From Erysipelotrichaceae bacterium (lineage in GTDB: Bacteria > Bacillota_I > Bacilli_A > Erysipelotrichales > Erysipelotrichaceae): DNA of 9,494 nt. Positions within the stretch are counted from its first letter, which is position 1. The number at the start of each line of letters is the position of its first letter. The stretch is taken from assembly GCA_003510215.1 (NCBI GenBank), contig DOKQ01000010.1, positions 1 to 9,494 of the forward strand, in the 5' to 3' direction. Positions 1 through 6,832 of the stretch are shown here, piece by piece. A program made the position numbers and the translations under genes. Below the pieces are notes generated by a model. That model was not told the origin of the DNA. It was given only the letters and a program-made list of their open reading frames with translations, and did not search any database.

Positions 1-507
1 TAATTGACTGAACTTCTTTGCAACCTCTACACTAAACCCACACTCATAAGCAATGTGATTAGCCTGATATGGCTGCAAACCAATCCTCATATCGATTTTC
101 GTTTGAATAATCTTCTCAGGCTCATTGACAGCCAGGGTTTCAATATCCACACCACCCGTAGCACTCACAATACTTAATGCCTGTCCACTGGCAGGATCGA
201 TCGTAAAGGAAGCATACACTTCCTGAGCGATATCTACCGCTTCTTCAATAAGCAGATATGGAATACGTTGGGGTAATGAAAATAATCTAATAACTTCATT
301 GAATGCTTGATTCTCATCGGTAACAAACTGAATCAATCCGGCTTTTCCCCGGCCACCACTCAAAACCTGTGATTTAATGACACATGGAAATCCAACCACC
401 TCAAATGCTTTGGAAGCTTCGGTTGCGGACTTAATCAGATAGCTGTTAGGCACCGGAATTTTCGCCTGTGCAAATAACTCCTTTACCTGATATTCATATA
501 GTTTCAT
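1..507 (-). CDS. ADP-forming acyl-CoA ligase beta subunit (SucC-like), probable sulfoacetate-CoA ligase SqwKL subunit, 3'-truncated
   Basis: The first 169 codons are open from the ATG at 507 to the left edge with no stop, so the C-terminal half or more is missing. The N-terminus (MKLYEYQVKELF) matches the opening of succinyl-CoA synthetase beta subunits. Residues about 43-58 carry VIKSQVLSGGRGKAG, the conserved ATP-grasp lysine and glycine-rich element (SucC: VKAQVHAGGRGKAGG-like). The family, with a SucD-like alpha subunit, interconverts acyl-CoA + ADP + Pi and acid + CoA + ATP in the cytosol. The start is supported by a GGAAAG ribosome site in the end of the preceding gene, which stops 7 bases upstream. 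Following a CoA-acylating aldehyde dehydrogenase, it would turn that acyl-CoA into acid plus ATP. I infer sulfoacetyl-CoA as substrate; the sequence alone would also allow succinyl-CoA or acetyl-CoA. The alpha subunit is expected just beyond position 1. Confidence 0.85.
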   Translation of the reverse strand, partial: MKLYEYQVKELFAQAKIPVPNSYLIKSATEASKAFEVVGFPCVIKSQVLSGGRGKAGLIQFVTDENQAFNEVIRLFSLPQRIPYLLIEEAVDIAQEVYASFTIDPASGQALSIVSATGGVDIETLAVNEPEKIIQTKIDMRIGLQPYQANHIAYECGFSVEVAKKFSQL

Positions 508-514
508 AGTTTAC

Positions 515-1915
515 CTACTTTCCGGATTTCAGATATGATCCAAAGATTTCTTCATCACTCGGACGAACTGGCGCAAAGAACTCTGACACCCATGTTACAT
601 TCAAGAAATGCTTATAGGTAATATTTTCGGTTGTGATGTTTCCACCCCAGCTTCCACATCCAAGAGATACGGTCGATGGCATACCATTAAAGAACGCACC
701 CCCATTTCCTGCTGCCTGTGCCTGATTCACCAATACACGACTGCTACGAATGGTCTGACCAATCTTCTCGACATACTCCGGAGTAAAGGTGTGAATGCCA
801 CATGAATGACCTGTTCCGTAATTATCAGTTAAACGTTCAAGAATACGATAGCCTTCTTCAAAGGTACCATACTTGAATACGGTTAAAACCGGTGAAAGTT
901 TTTCCTGTGAAAAGAAATCATCTTCAATCTGATCACACCCTTTAACCAGTAACGCCTTGACATCATCCATCACGTCTAAGCCGGCAGCTGAAGCAATTGT
1001 CTTCGCAGACTGCGCAATAATCTTTGGATTAATGGAACGATACCCTTTGTCATTTTTGGGCCACATATACCATTCAAGCGTTTCTCTTTCATCATCCTTA
1101 ACAACATACCCACCGAGCTGCTCAAATTGTTGAATCATCTGATCATAAATGGACTCATGAATAATCACGGAGTTTTCACTTGAACAGGACGTAGCGTTAT
1201 CAAATATTTTACTTGCCATAATTTTACTTGCGGCATCTTTTACATTGGCATCTTCTGCGACGATCGTCACTGCATTGCCCGGTCCAACACCATAGGCAGG
1301 TTTTCCAGAGGAATACGCGGCTTTAACCATCGCTCCACCACCTGTGGCCAAAACAACATCCACATGTTTCATCAACTCATTGGTTAACTCGATCGATGGC
1401 TCATCAATGACCTGGATTAGATCTTCGGGTGCATTGACTTTCTTAAGCCCTTCTCTCATGAATTTAACGGCAAGAGCAGTCGCTTTCTTTGAACGAGGAT
1501 GTGGTGCAAAGATAACTGCATTGCGACCTTTTAAGATGGTGATCCCATTGCTTGCGGGAGTCGCTGTTGGGTTGGTTACTGGAGTCAATGCTCCCACAAC
1601 ACCTACAGGTTTTGCATATTTTTTGATTTTTTTAACTTCATCCTCTTCGATGCAACCGACAGATTTGGCGTCCTTCACATCCTTAAGAACACCGAGGACT
1701 TTATTTTTGTGCTTGGTAATCTTATCAGCCACATTCCCCATGCGGCTTTCTTCAACCGCAAGAGATGCCAGCTGGGCAATATTTTCATCACAATACACTT
1801 CCCATCCGATGGCAACACATACTTCATCAATCTGTTCTTGTGTGTAGTTTTCAATTTTCTTCGCTGCTTCTTTTGCCCGCGTGATATAGCTTGCAATGAT
1901 TTCTTGTGAACTCAT
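515..1915 (-). CDS. sqwD: CoA-acylating aldehyde dehydrogenase, probable sulfoacetaldehyde dehydrogenase SqwD
   Basis: A 466-residue cytosolic NAD(P)-dependent acylating aldehyde dehydrogenase of the EutE/AdhE-N-terminal/SauS group. Visible motifs: the dinucleotide-binding stretch GVVGALTPVTNPT (about 105-117), a glycine-rich ATGGGAMVKAAY segment (190-201), the catalytic cysteine in DNATSCSSENSV (Cys244, where AdhE has FDNGVICASEQSV), and the family signature GNGGAFFNG...LGCGSWGGN (403-425). The reaction is aldehyde + CoA + NAD(P)+ to acyl-CoA. I infer sulfoacetaldehyde to sulfoacetyl-CoA because the next gene is an ADP-forming CoA ligase and the preceding ones are a split transketolase and an RpiB-like isomerase. 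A longer in-frame start at 1975 would overlap the upstream gene by 50 bases and add a poor N-terminus; the ATG at 1915 has a strong GGGAGG site and is preferred. Acetaldehyde or succinate semialdehyde dehydrogenase remains possible. Confidence is high for the family, moderate for the substrate. Confidence 0.85.
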   Translation of the reverse strand: MSSQEIIASYITRAKEAAKKIENYTQEQIDEVCVAIGWEVYCDENIAQLASLAVEESRMGNVADKITKHKNKVLGVLKDVKDAKSVGCIEEDEVKKIKKYAKPVGVVGALTPVTNPTATPASNGITILKGRNAVIFAPHPRSKKATALAVKFMREGLKKVNAPEDLIQVIDEPSIELTNELMKHVDVVLATGGGAMVKAAYSSGKPAYGVGPGNAVTIVAEDANVKDAASKIMASKIFDNATSCSSENSVIIHESIYDQMIQQFEQLGGYVVKDDERETLEWYMWPKNDKGYRSINPKIIAQSAKTIASAAGLDVMDDVKALLVKGCDQIEDDFFSQEKLSPVLTVFKYGTFEEGYRILERLTDNYGTGHSCGIHTFTPEYVEKIGQTIRSSRVLVNQAQAAGNGGAFFNGMPSTVSLGCGSWGGNITTENITYKHFLNVTWVSEFFAPVRPSDEEIFGSYLKSGK

Positions 1916-1919
1916 AAAT

Positions 1920-1925
1920 CCTCCC
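1920..1925 (-). promoter_or_regulatory. Shine-Dalgarno site that fixes the sqwD start
   Basis: GGGAGG on the minus strand lies 4 bases before the ATG at 1915, in the 10-base gap after the carrier gene stop (1926-1928). It supports the 466-residue form over the longer reading frame from 1975. Confidence 0.8.
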
Positions 1926-3167
1926 TTATGATAGTATGCCAATGCGGTGAAATACACCGAGTAATATGGCAACAAACGCTAATGATACAAATGATACGAT
2001 AAACAAATTCTTGAATAACTGTTTTTCATTAACCCCTTCAGGTAAACTGGCCAAAGCTAATGCTCCCATGACTGAAAATGGACTCATCGTTGTCATGTGT
2101 GATGCTAATGCAATAGTAATTGTAATCGCTGCCGGACTGACCACAGAGGAAAGTTCATTGGATAAATTGACTGCCGTTGGAATCAGTGTTGGCATGACGA
2201 CTCCAACTGCAGAAGAGAAAATGGACATGACTCCTGAAAGAATCGCCATAATTGGAATCGCAGTAGATTCATTCATTAAAGTTGCTAAGAATCGAGTCAG
2301 TAAGTCAATGCCACCCAGCTCACTAACAACACTTATCAGAATAGCTGTTCCACAAACAAGTAATATGGTTGTCCATGGTACCTGAGCAATCGCCTGTTTC
2401 TGATCTGCTGCTTCAAAAACAAATAGGATACTTGCCAAGACAAACGCCGCAAACCCGACGTGAACCTTAAAGAGGATGACCCAGATAATCAATACGAGAA
2501 TACTCAATAATGTGAGTTTCTGTTTATTATCAAATGGCTCCGATGGTGTAACCTCAATGTTACTTCCATTGCTTTTAAATCCCTTCATGCTTGCAAAGAA
2601 GACTAGAGCAAACAAGGTAATGGACACAACATTCAATAGATAAATAGTCAGACCAAGATCACCGACTTGATGGATTCTGGCAAGTTCAAGTGCCACAATC
2701 CCGTTTGGAGCAATGGGAGATAGTCCTCCCCCAATCGAGCCCAGAATAATGAGTGTGCTCATGACCAGCAGTGACATTTTTGACTGATGGGCAATCGCCA
2801 TGCCAATCGGAAGTAATAGAGCACTTGTCGAGATGTTTCCAGGACCAATCGAAGCAATAAATAGAGCAAGAAAATAGAAAATGATCTGAATTAATACCTT
2901 ACTCCCTTTGCTTTGAAAAATGATGGTATTCGAGATTTTTTCGAGTGTTCCGTTAATTTTGGCAACACTAAAAAGTAGTGTGATACCAAAAGTGGTAAAG
3001 AACAGATTCATTGGCCAATATCCGATAAGTACCTTGGCCTCAAGGTTGCCCAGGTAAGTGCCTAAGAAAAAGGCAAATACAAGGGCAATGAGACCCACAT
3101 TGATGTTTTTGGTAAAACCGATGATAATAGCTACTAGAATCGATAATAATGATATAATTTCAATCAT
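1926..3167 (-). CDS. MatC/ion-transporter-superfamily carboxylate-type carrier, candidate sulfoacetate exporter
   Basis: A 413-residue, very hydrophobic integral membrane protein with roughly 10-12 predicted transmembrane segments. The N-terminus (INVGLIALVFAFFLGTYLG, about 22-40) resembles MatC-type dicarboxylate carriers. Two related halves can be seen: IGPGNISTSALLLPIG (107-122) with GGGLSPIAPNG (146-156), and SSAVGVVMPTLIPTA (318-332) with TMSPFSVMGALALA (360-373). Paired SP.xPNG and SPFSVMG-type re-entrant loops are typical of the ion transporter superfamily, which moves organic anions with cation coupling. A charged loop (about 194-217) separates the halves. Lying between the RpiB-like gene and the aldehyde dehydrogenase, in an operon that should end in a C2 sulfonate, it is best explained as a sulfoacetate exporter, though uptake of a related anion cannot be excluded. 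An in-frame TAG three codons upstream forces the start at 3167, and no clear Shine-Dalgarno site precedes it. Confidence 0.8.
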   Translation of the reverse strand: MIEIISLLSILVAIIIGFTKNINVGLIALVFAFFLGTYLGNLEAKVLIGYWPMNLFFTTFGITLLFSVAKINGTLEKISNTIIFQSKGSKVLIQIIFYFLALFIASIGPGNISTSALLLPIGMAIAHQSKMSLLVMSTLIILGSIGGGLSPIAPNGIVALELARIHQVGDLGLTIYLLNVVSITLFALVFFASMKGFKSNGSNIEVTPSEPFDNKQKLTLLSILVLIIWVILFKVHVGFAAFVLASILFVFEAADQKQAIAQVPWTTILLVCGTAILISVVSELGGIDLLTRFLATLMNESTAIPIMAILSGVMSIFSSAVGVVMPTLIPTAVNLSNELSSVVSPAAITITIALASHMTTMSPFSVMGALALASLPEGVNEKQLFKNLFIVSFVSLAFVAILLGVFHRIGILS

Positions 3168-3176
3168 ATAAGTCTA

Positions 3177-3656
3177 TTAGCGGTGGAAACTGTCTTTTTC
3201 GATATTACCCACGGCAACTCGAGCTTTGATCAGATTGTTCGCTCTCCACTCTTCAAGATTTTGTGTAAACTCCGTGTTCAAGAAAGCTTTGGCCATTTCA
3301 ACACCCATTATCGGCGCAATAATCCAACCACCCATACATAGGACATTTGCATCATTGATCGCACGGCACTTCTCAGCCGCATAGACAGATTCACACGCTG
3401 CACCCACAACACCTTCATGCTTATTCGCTACAATTGACATTCCCATACCTGTTCCACAGATAAGAATTCCTTTTTCATATTCCTTCGCCTGAATTTTCAA
3501 TGCGCCTTTTTGCGCTACTTCAAAGAAAGGAAATGGTTTTTCCTCATCGGTTGTTCCGATGTCTTCAACTTCATATTTTTCTTCCAGTAAATACTGTTTG
3601 ATTGCCTCTTTAAGTGCAAAACCTGATTTATCAGATCCAATAAAAATACGTTTCAT
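3177..3656 (-). CDS. sqwI: RpiB/LacAB-family sugar isomerase, probable 4-deoxy-4-sulfoerythrose isomerase SqwI
   Basis: A 159-residue protein, the usual length for RpiB. Family features are FIGSDKSGFALK (5-16), the catalytic-cysteine signature ILICGTGMGMSIVANK (64-79, Cys67), and INDANVLCMGG (100-110). Family members interconvert aldose and ketose phosphates through an enediol. Several key positions differ from E. coli RpiB as I remember it: CDH..G is SDK.G (His to Lys at residue 10), the ring-opening His of QHNDTNVL is Ile100, and the GGRH...RV phosphate-binding tail is EEWRANNLIKARV. It is therefore unlikely to be a plain ribose-5-phosphate isomerase. Following a split transketolase, it fits SqwI, which converts sulfoerythrose to sulfoerythrulose. 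A longer frame opens at 3710, but it overlaps the preceding gene by 53 bases; the ATG at 3656 has an AAGGAAG site, sits one base after that gene's stop, and gives the canonical MKRIFIGSD start. Confidence 0.85.
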   Translation of the reverse strand: MKRIFIGSDKSGFALKEAIKQYLLEEKYEVEDIGTTDEEKPFPFFEVAQKGALKIQAKEYEKGILICGTGMGMSIVANKHEGVVGAACESVYAAEKCRAINDANVLCMGGWIIAPIMGVEMAKAFLNTEFTQNLEEWRANNLIKARVAVGNIEKDSFHR

Positions 3657-3657
3657 C

Positions 3658-4602
3658 TTATCTCTTCCTTTCAACTGCGCGACGTGCCGCAATAACAATA
3701 TCACTTGCAAGAAGACCGAATTTTTCCATTAAGAACTCTTTCTTCCCAACTTCACCGAAGTGATCTTTGGTGCCAACGCGTTCCATGACCACTGGATCAT
3801 GTTCAACCAATACTTCTGCTACTGCACTGCCAAGACCATTGATAATATTGTGGTTTTCAGCAGTGACAATGGCACGGGTTTTCTTCGCTTCTTCAAGAAT
3901 CGCTTCTTTGTCAATCGGCTTAACGGTATGAATATTGACTACACTGGCACTGATACCTTCTTTAGCCAGGATTTCACGTGCTTGTAACGCCTCATGAACC
4001 ATAATGCCTGTTGCAAAGATACTTACATCGTTACCGTCTTTAATCTTACTTGCTTTTCCAAGTGTAAATTGGGTTCCTTCTTCAAAAATGGAAGGAAACT
4101 CCTGACGAAGCAGTCGAATATAAACGGGACCATAATGCTCAATAATCTGATCAAACATTCCAGCCAGTTGAACCCCATCAACCGGTTCGAAAATCGTCAT
4201 CGTTGGAATATTTCTCATAATCCCTACATCTTCAAGTGACATATGAGTTCCACCATTCAGTGTAGCCATGATTCCAGGATCAGAACCAACCATTTTAACA
4301 TTAAGCTGAGCATAGGCTACCGATAGCATAACCTGATCATACACACGACGGGTTGCGAATGGTGTAAAGGTATGTGTAAATGGCAGTTTACCCATGTTAC
4401 TAAGACCCGCTGCTACACCAATCATATTTGCTTCTGCTACACCAACATTAACGGTGCGTTCAGGAAATACTTCCGCAAATCCTGTTGTCTTCGCCGCTTT
4501 CATCAAGTCAGCCTCTACAATAACTAAATTCGGATGCTTTTTAGCTGCTTCGATAAGCAAGTCTACGTAAATATCTCTTAATTGTCGATCATGTAATTTC
4601 AT
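3658..4602 (-). CDS. sqwH: Transketolase C-terminal subunit, probable sulfo-transketolase SqwH
   Basis: A 314-residue protein covering the pyrimidine-binding and C-terminal domains of a split transketolase. Seen: the thiamine-diphosphate-activating glutamate in VGVAEANMIGVAAGL (Glu57), FTPFATRRVYDQV (78-91), GGTHMSLEDVGIMR (117-130), and the C-terminal domain from about residue 190 with FATGIMVHEAL, NIHTVKPID and VTAENHNIINGLG. It needs the N-terminal partner, encoded directly upstream, to form the active site. The pair transfers a two-carbon ketol unit using thiamine diphosphate. In the proposed pathway it acts twice, on sulfofructose and then on sulfoerythrulose, each time with glyceraldehyde 3-phosphate as acceptor and xylulose 5-phosphate as product. 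The start codon overlaps the partner's stop by one base (TAATG), giving coupled, near-equal synthesis. An ordinary split transketolase, or an apulose-4-phosphate transketolase (AptAB), would look similar; context favours sulfo-TK. The N/C naming as G/H is from memory. Confidence 0.87.
   Translation of the reverse strand: MKLHDRQLRDIYVDLLIEAAKKHPNLVIVEADLMKAAKTTGFAEVFPERTVNVGVAEANMIGVAAGLSNMGKLPFTHTFTPFATRRVYDQVMLSVAYAQLNVKMVGSDPGIMATLNGGTHMSLEDVGIMRNIPTMTIFEPVDGVQLAGMFDQIIEHYGPVYIRLLRQEFPSIFEEGTQFTLGKASKIKDGNDVSIFATGIMVHEALQAREILAKEGISASVVNIHTVKPIDKEAILEEAKKTRAIVTAENHNIINGLGSAVAEVLVEHDPVVMERVGTKDHFGEVGKKEFLMEKFGLLASDIVIAARRAVERKR
3664..3670 (-). promoter_or_regulatory. Shine-Dalgarno site for the RpiB-like gene, inside the end of the transketolase C-terminal gene
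   Basis: AAGGAAG on the minus strand is 7 bases before the ATG at 3656 and lies within the last codons of the upstream gene, whose TAA (3658-3660) is one base from that ATG. This fixes the 159-residue start and suggests translational coupling. Confidence 0.7.
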
Positions 4603-5417
4603 TATTTTCCTAACCTCTCAATCGCTTCGTTCGCCATTTCCATACTAACTGGCATATTGTGGGAACCGGCTTGACCTTCAGCGAAGAACGCACCTTTTCC
4701 TTTAACTGTATTAAGAATAATCATCGATGGCATACCCTTGGTGTTTTTTGCGACGTCAATAGCATCACTAATCGCCATAACATCATGTCCATCAATCACC
4801 TGTACATGCCAACGGAAGGCTTCCCATTTTTTATCCAAGGGTGCAATATCATTAATATCACTTACAGCACCATCAATTTGAAATTTGTTAAAGTCGGTGA
4901 AGGCAATCAGTGTGTCCAGTCCACGGCTTCCCGCAAACATAGCTGCTTCCCAAATTTGCCCTTCCTGGCTCTCACCATCACCAATGATGGCATAGACTTT
5001 ATTTTCTGCTTTATCGATTTGCAATGCCGTCGCCATACCGACAGCTGCCGAGAATCCTTGACCCAGTGAACCTGTTGTCATATCGACACCAATCGTTTTA
5101 TTTTTATCTGTATGACTTGGTAAATCCGTGTTGGATTGATTTAGGGTTGATAGCAAAGAGCGATCAAAATATCCTTTAATTGCGAGTGTTGCATAGACAG
5201 CAGGTCCACCATGTCCTTTTGAAAGAACAAAACGATCACGCTCTGGTAAGTTTGGTTGCTTCGGGTCAATATGCATTTTGTCAAAATACAGCACAGCCAG
5301 TACATCCGCGATTGAAAGACTTCCACCTACGTGCCCTACACCAAGTGACCCGATGCATCGCAGAGTTTCTTTACGAATCTCTTTTGCCTGTGCCTCTAAA
5401 TATGCTCTTTTATCCAT
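4602..5417 (-). CDS. sqwG: Transketolase N-terminal subunit, probable sulfo-transketolase SqwG
   Basis: A 271-residue thiamine-diphosphate-binding half of a split transketolase. Seen: GHVGGSLSIADVLAVLYF (28-45), RDRFVLSKGHGGPAVYA (60-76) with the active-site His69, SHTDKN (101-106), GSLGQGFSAAVGMA (116-129), and the diphosphate/Mg motif GDGESQEGQIWEAAM (146-160) ending with FTDFN (Asn177), followed by VIDGHD and KGKGAFFAEG. It forms the catalytic complex with the C-terminal subunit encoded next. An AAGGAG site 6 bases upstream supports the start, and only 12 bases separate it from the isomerase gene. The family is certain. Assignment to the sulfofructose/sulfoerythrulose-cleaving enzyme rests on the neighbours: an RpiB-like enzyme with altered catalytic residues, an acylating aldehyde dehydrogenase and an ADP-forming CoA ligase. 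A pentose-phosphate or apulose transketolase is the alternative. Confidence 0.87.
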   Translation of the reverse strand: MDKRAYLEAQAKEIRKETLRCIGSLGVGHVGGSLSIADVLAVLYFDKMHIDPKQPNLPERDRFVLSKGHGGPAVYATLAIKGYFDRSLLSTLNQSNTDLPSHTDKNKTIGVDMTTGSLGQGFSAAVGMATALQIDKAENKVYAIIGDGESQEGQIWEAAMFAGSRGLDTLIAFTDFNKFQIDGAVSDINDIAPLDKKWEAFRWHVQVIDGHDVMAISDAIDVAKNTKGMPSMIILNTVKGKGAFFAEGQAGSHNMPVSMEMANEAIERLGK

Positions 5418-5429
5418 GTGTTTCTCCTT

Positions 5430-6770
5430 TTAATATTTCACGATGTCACATTCGAACATCTCTGCCAACAATTCAAGTTTATCCATAATATCATCATAAA
5501 TCACCACAAAGTGTGGTTCCCAGCCATCTTTTACCATGAAGGAAATCAGCGGGTTTACTTTTTGTTCAACCTCAACGACTACACTAGTGCCAAGAAACTG
5601 CTGTGGTTTATCCAAAATTTTCCCTTTTGATAAAAAGAATCTGAACGTTCCATCTGGTTTTCGACCAATCCGGAAGATCGTAGCTTTTGAACTTTCTCTT
5701 AAACCAAATTCCATAGTTGGACCAATCTTTCGATTCGGATGAACACCTACCGCAGCTCCAGTATCTCTTCTTGCCAATCCACAGGCAGCAGTACCACAGT
5801 GCCAGAAAGTAATAGTATTTTCACTTTCGTCAATGGAGACAGGGTCTCCAAGGTAGGTTGGTGAGGAGGAAAGTTGTTGTCCGATGTACATACTTAGTGC
5901 ACCATAGGAATCTGCTTCACAGGCAGCAGCCACATTCTGATCGTTGAGCATGGCAAGCACGCTACATACCGGTGTACCATAATCTGTAAAGAAATCCGGC
6001 CAGCATCTTGAGGCAATGGCTTTAATATTGTTCTGATCAATATAGTCTTTATACGCTTTGTATAACTTTATAAAATCCACACGATTTTGCGTTGGTGTTT
6101 TTTCGAGCCCAACCATTCGACGGTTAACTTCCTGACTTTTACTGATCACATCATCATCGACCATTTTTCTGGCAATCGCAGTTAATTCACGCGATTCAAT
6201 AGCCAATACATTGACTCCAAATGTGGATGCCATTTCAAGATCAAGTGCACGTCCGAAGCCAAAGCCCTGAGGTGTGTGACCAACCATAAGAAGATTGGCA
6301 TCCCGCATTTCATGTTTCAGTTTTGCAACTTCAATCATGTGTCTAAGTTTTGTCTGAATGCTATCCTCGCTTGGTGATCCATACATATAGAATAGTGGGT
6401 CTTTTCTCATAGCTTTATACGCATAACCTGCTGAGAAGGCACCTGTGAGTGAGTTCAGGCGCAGACGACCACCGTCAATCACAGGTTCTCTTAGTGTCCA
6501 TAGCAATACAGGCGCACGAAGGCGTTTTAAAACTTCCGTTGCATACGCTGAGTTTGCAAAGGTGACATTCTGCAATATAACTAAGTCTGGATTCTTACCA
6601 TCAATGTAACGAAGAAGAGTTTCAATCGTTAATAGCATTTCATCAGGTACAGTGACTGATGCATCGATACTTTTTAAAAGTGCAATCGAGTCATCAAATG
6701 CCTGTTTGGCTGATTCAAGGTGAAATGTTAAAACTCCAATCGGTACATATAGACATTCAAACGGTTTCAT
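5430..6770 (-). CDS. L-fucose/L-arabinose isomerase-like protein, candidate sulfoquinovose isomerase
   Basis: A 446-residue protein resembling the FucI/AraA fold, mainly in its C-terminal half. Visible motifs: ASRCWPDF (253-260), GTPVC (265-269), AACEADSYGALSMY (282-295) with acidic residues placed like the metal ligands of this family, LGDP (307-310), and WHCGTAACGLA (323-333) with the likely metal-binding His324. Family enzymes use a divalent metal to interconvert aldoses and ketoses by an enediol route in the cytosol. Lying between a sugar ABC binding protein and a sulfo-transketolase-type gene pair, it is the best candidate for converting sulfoquinovose to 6-deoxy-6-sulfofructose. I recall that SQ isomerases of Firmicutes sulfoglycolysis are not YihS-like, but orthology is untested. 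An in-frame ATG at 6809 would add 13 residues, but that codon is inside an RNA hairpin and lacks a ribosome site; the ATG at 6770 has AAGAAGGA. Confidence 0.78.
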   Translation of the reverse strand: MKPFECLYVPIGVLTFHLESAKQAFDDSIALLKSIDASVTVPDEMLLTIETLLRYIDGKNPDLVILQNVTFANSAYATEVLKRLRAPVLLWTLREPVIDGGRLRLNSLTGAFSAGYAYKAMRKDPLFYMYGSPSEDSIQTKLRHMIEVAKLKHEMRDANLLMVGHTPQGFGFGRALDLEMASTFGVNVLAIESRELTAIARKMVDDDVISKSQEVNRRMVGLEKTPTQNRVDFIKLYKAYKDYIDQNNIKAIASRCWPDFFTDYGTPVCSVLAMLNDQNVAAACEADSYGALSMYIGQQLSSSPTYLGDPVSIDESENTITFWHCGTAACGLARRDTGAAVGVHPNRKIGPTMEFGLRESSKATIFRIGRKPDGTFRFFLSKGKILDKPQQFLGTSVVVEVEQKVNPLISFMVKDGWEPHFVVIYDDIMDKLELLAEMFECDIVKY

Positions 6771-6775
6771 GTTTA

Positions 6776-6783
6776 TCCTTCTT
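6776..6783 (-). promoter_or_regulatory. Shine-Dalgarno site that fixes the isomerase start
   Basis: AAGAAGGA on the minus strand lies 5 bases before the ATG at 6770. It supports that codon over the in-frame ATG at 6809, which falls inside the stem-loop. Confidence 0.75.
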
Positions 6784-6793
6784 TCTAATAGAT

Positions 6794-6825
6794 ACAGGGT
6801 GCTACACACATGTGCAACACCCTGT
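6794..6825 (-). other. Intercistronic stem-loop after the binding-protein gene
   Basis: On the transcript, arms ACAGGGUG and CACCCUGU pair perfectly over 8 bp, and the stem continues for 6 more pairs including two G-U wobbles, closing on a 4-base loop (AUGU). It starts 7 bases after the binding-protein stop and is followed by A/G-rich sequence, not a U run, so it is not a standard intrinsic terminator. Hairpins here in other transport operons (malE-malF type) protect the upstream message or reduce downstream expression. That would give excess binding protein relative to the enzymes. The structure is seen; the role is inferred. Confidence 0.7.
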
Positions 6826-6832
6826 GCAGACT

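Noticed and set aside
507..515. Ethanolamine or propanediol microcompartment locus, suggested by the EutE/AdhE-like dehydrogenase
   Set aside because: No shell protein, ammonia lyase or diol dehydratase gene, and the sugar-handling neighbours do not fit.
1344..1847. 167-codon plus-strand open frame
   Set aside because: It lies wholly antisense to the aldehyde dehydrogenase, whose motifs are intact, and its translation shows no recognisable domain.
1966..2385. 139-codon plus-strand open frame
   Set aside because: Antisense to the membrane carrier; no family motif and no ribosome site seen.
4659..5069. 136-codon plus-strand open frame
   Set aside because: Antisense to the transketolase N-terminal gene, which carries the full thiamine-diphosphate motif; treated as a shadow.
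3177..5417. D-apiose pathway (AptAB transketolase) or plain pentose use
   Set aside because: A split transketolase alone would allow it, but no apulose kinase is seen and the acylating dehydrogenase plus ADP-forming ligase are not explained. Kept as an alternative for individual genes only.
6794..6825. Hairpin as a Rho-independent terminator
   Set aside because: No U-rich run follows the stem in either direction, and the next gene has its own ribosome site 11 bases beyond the stem.
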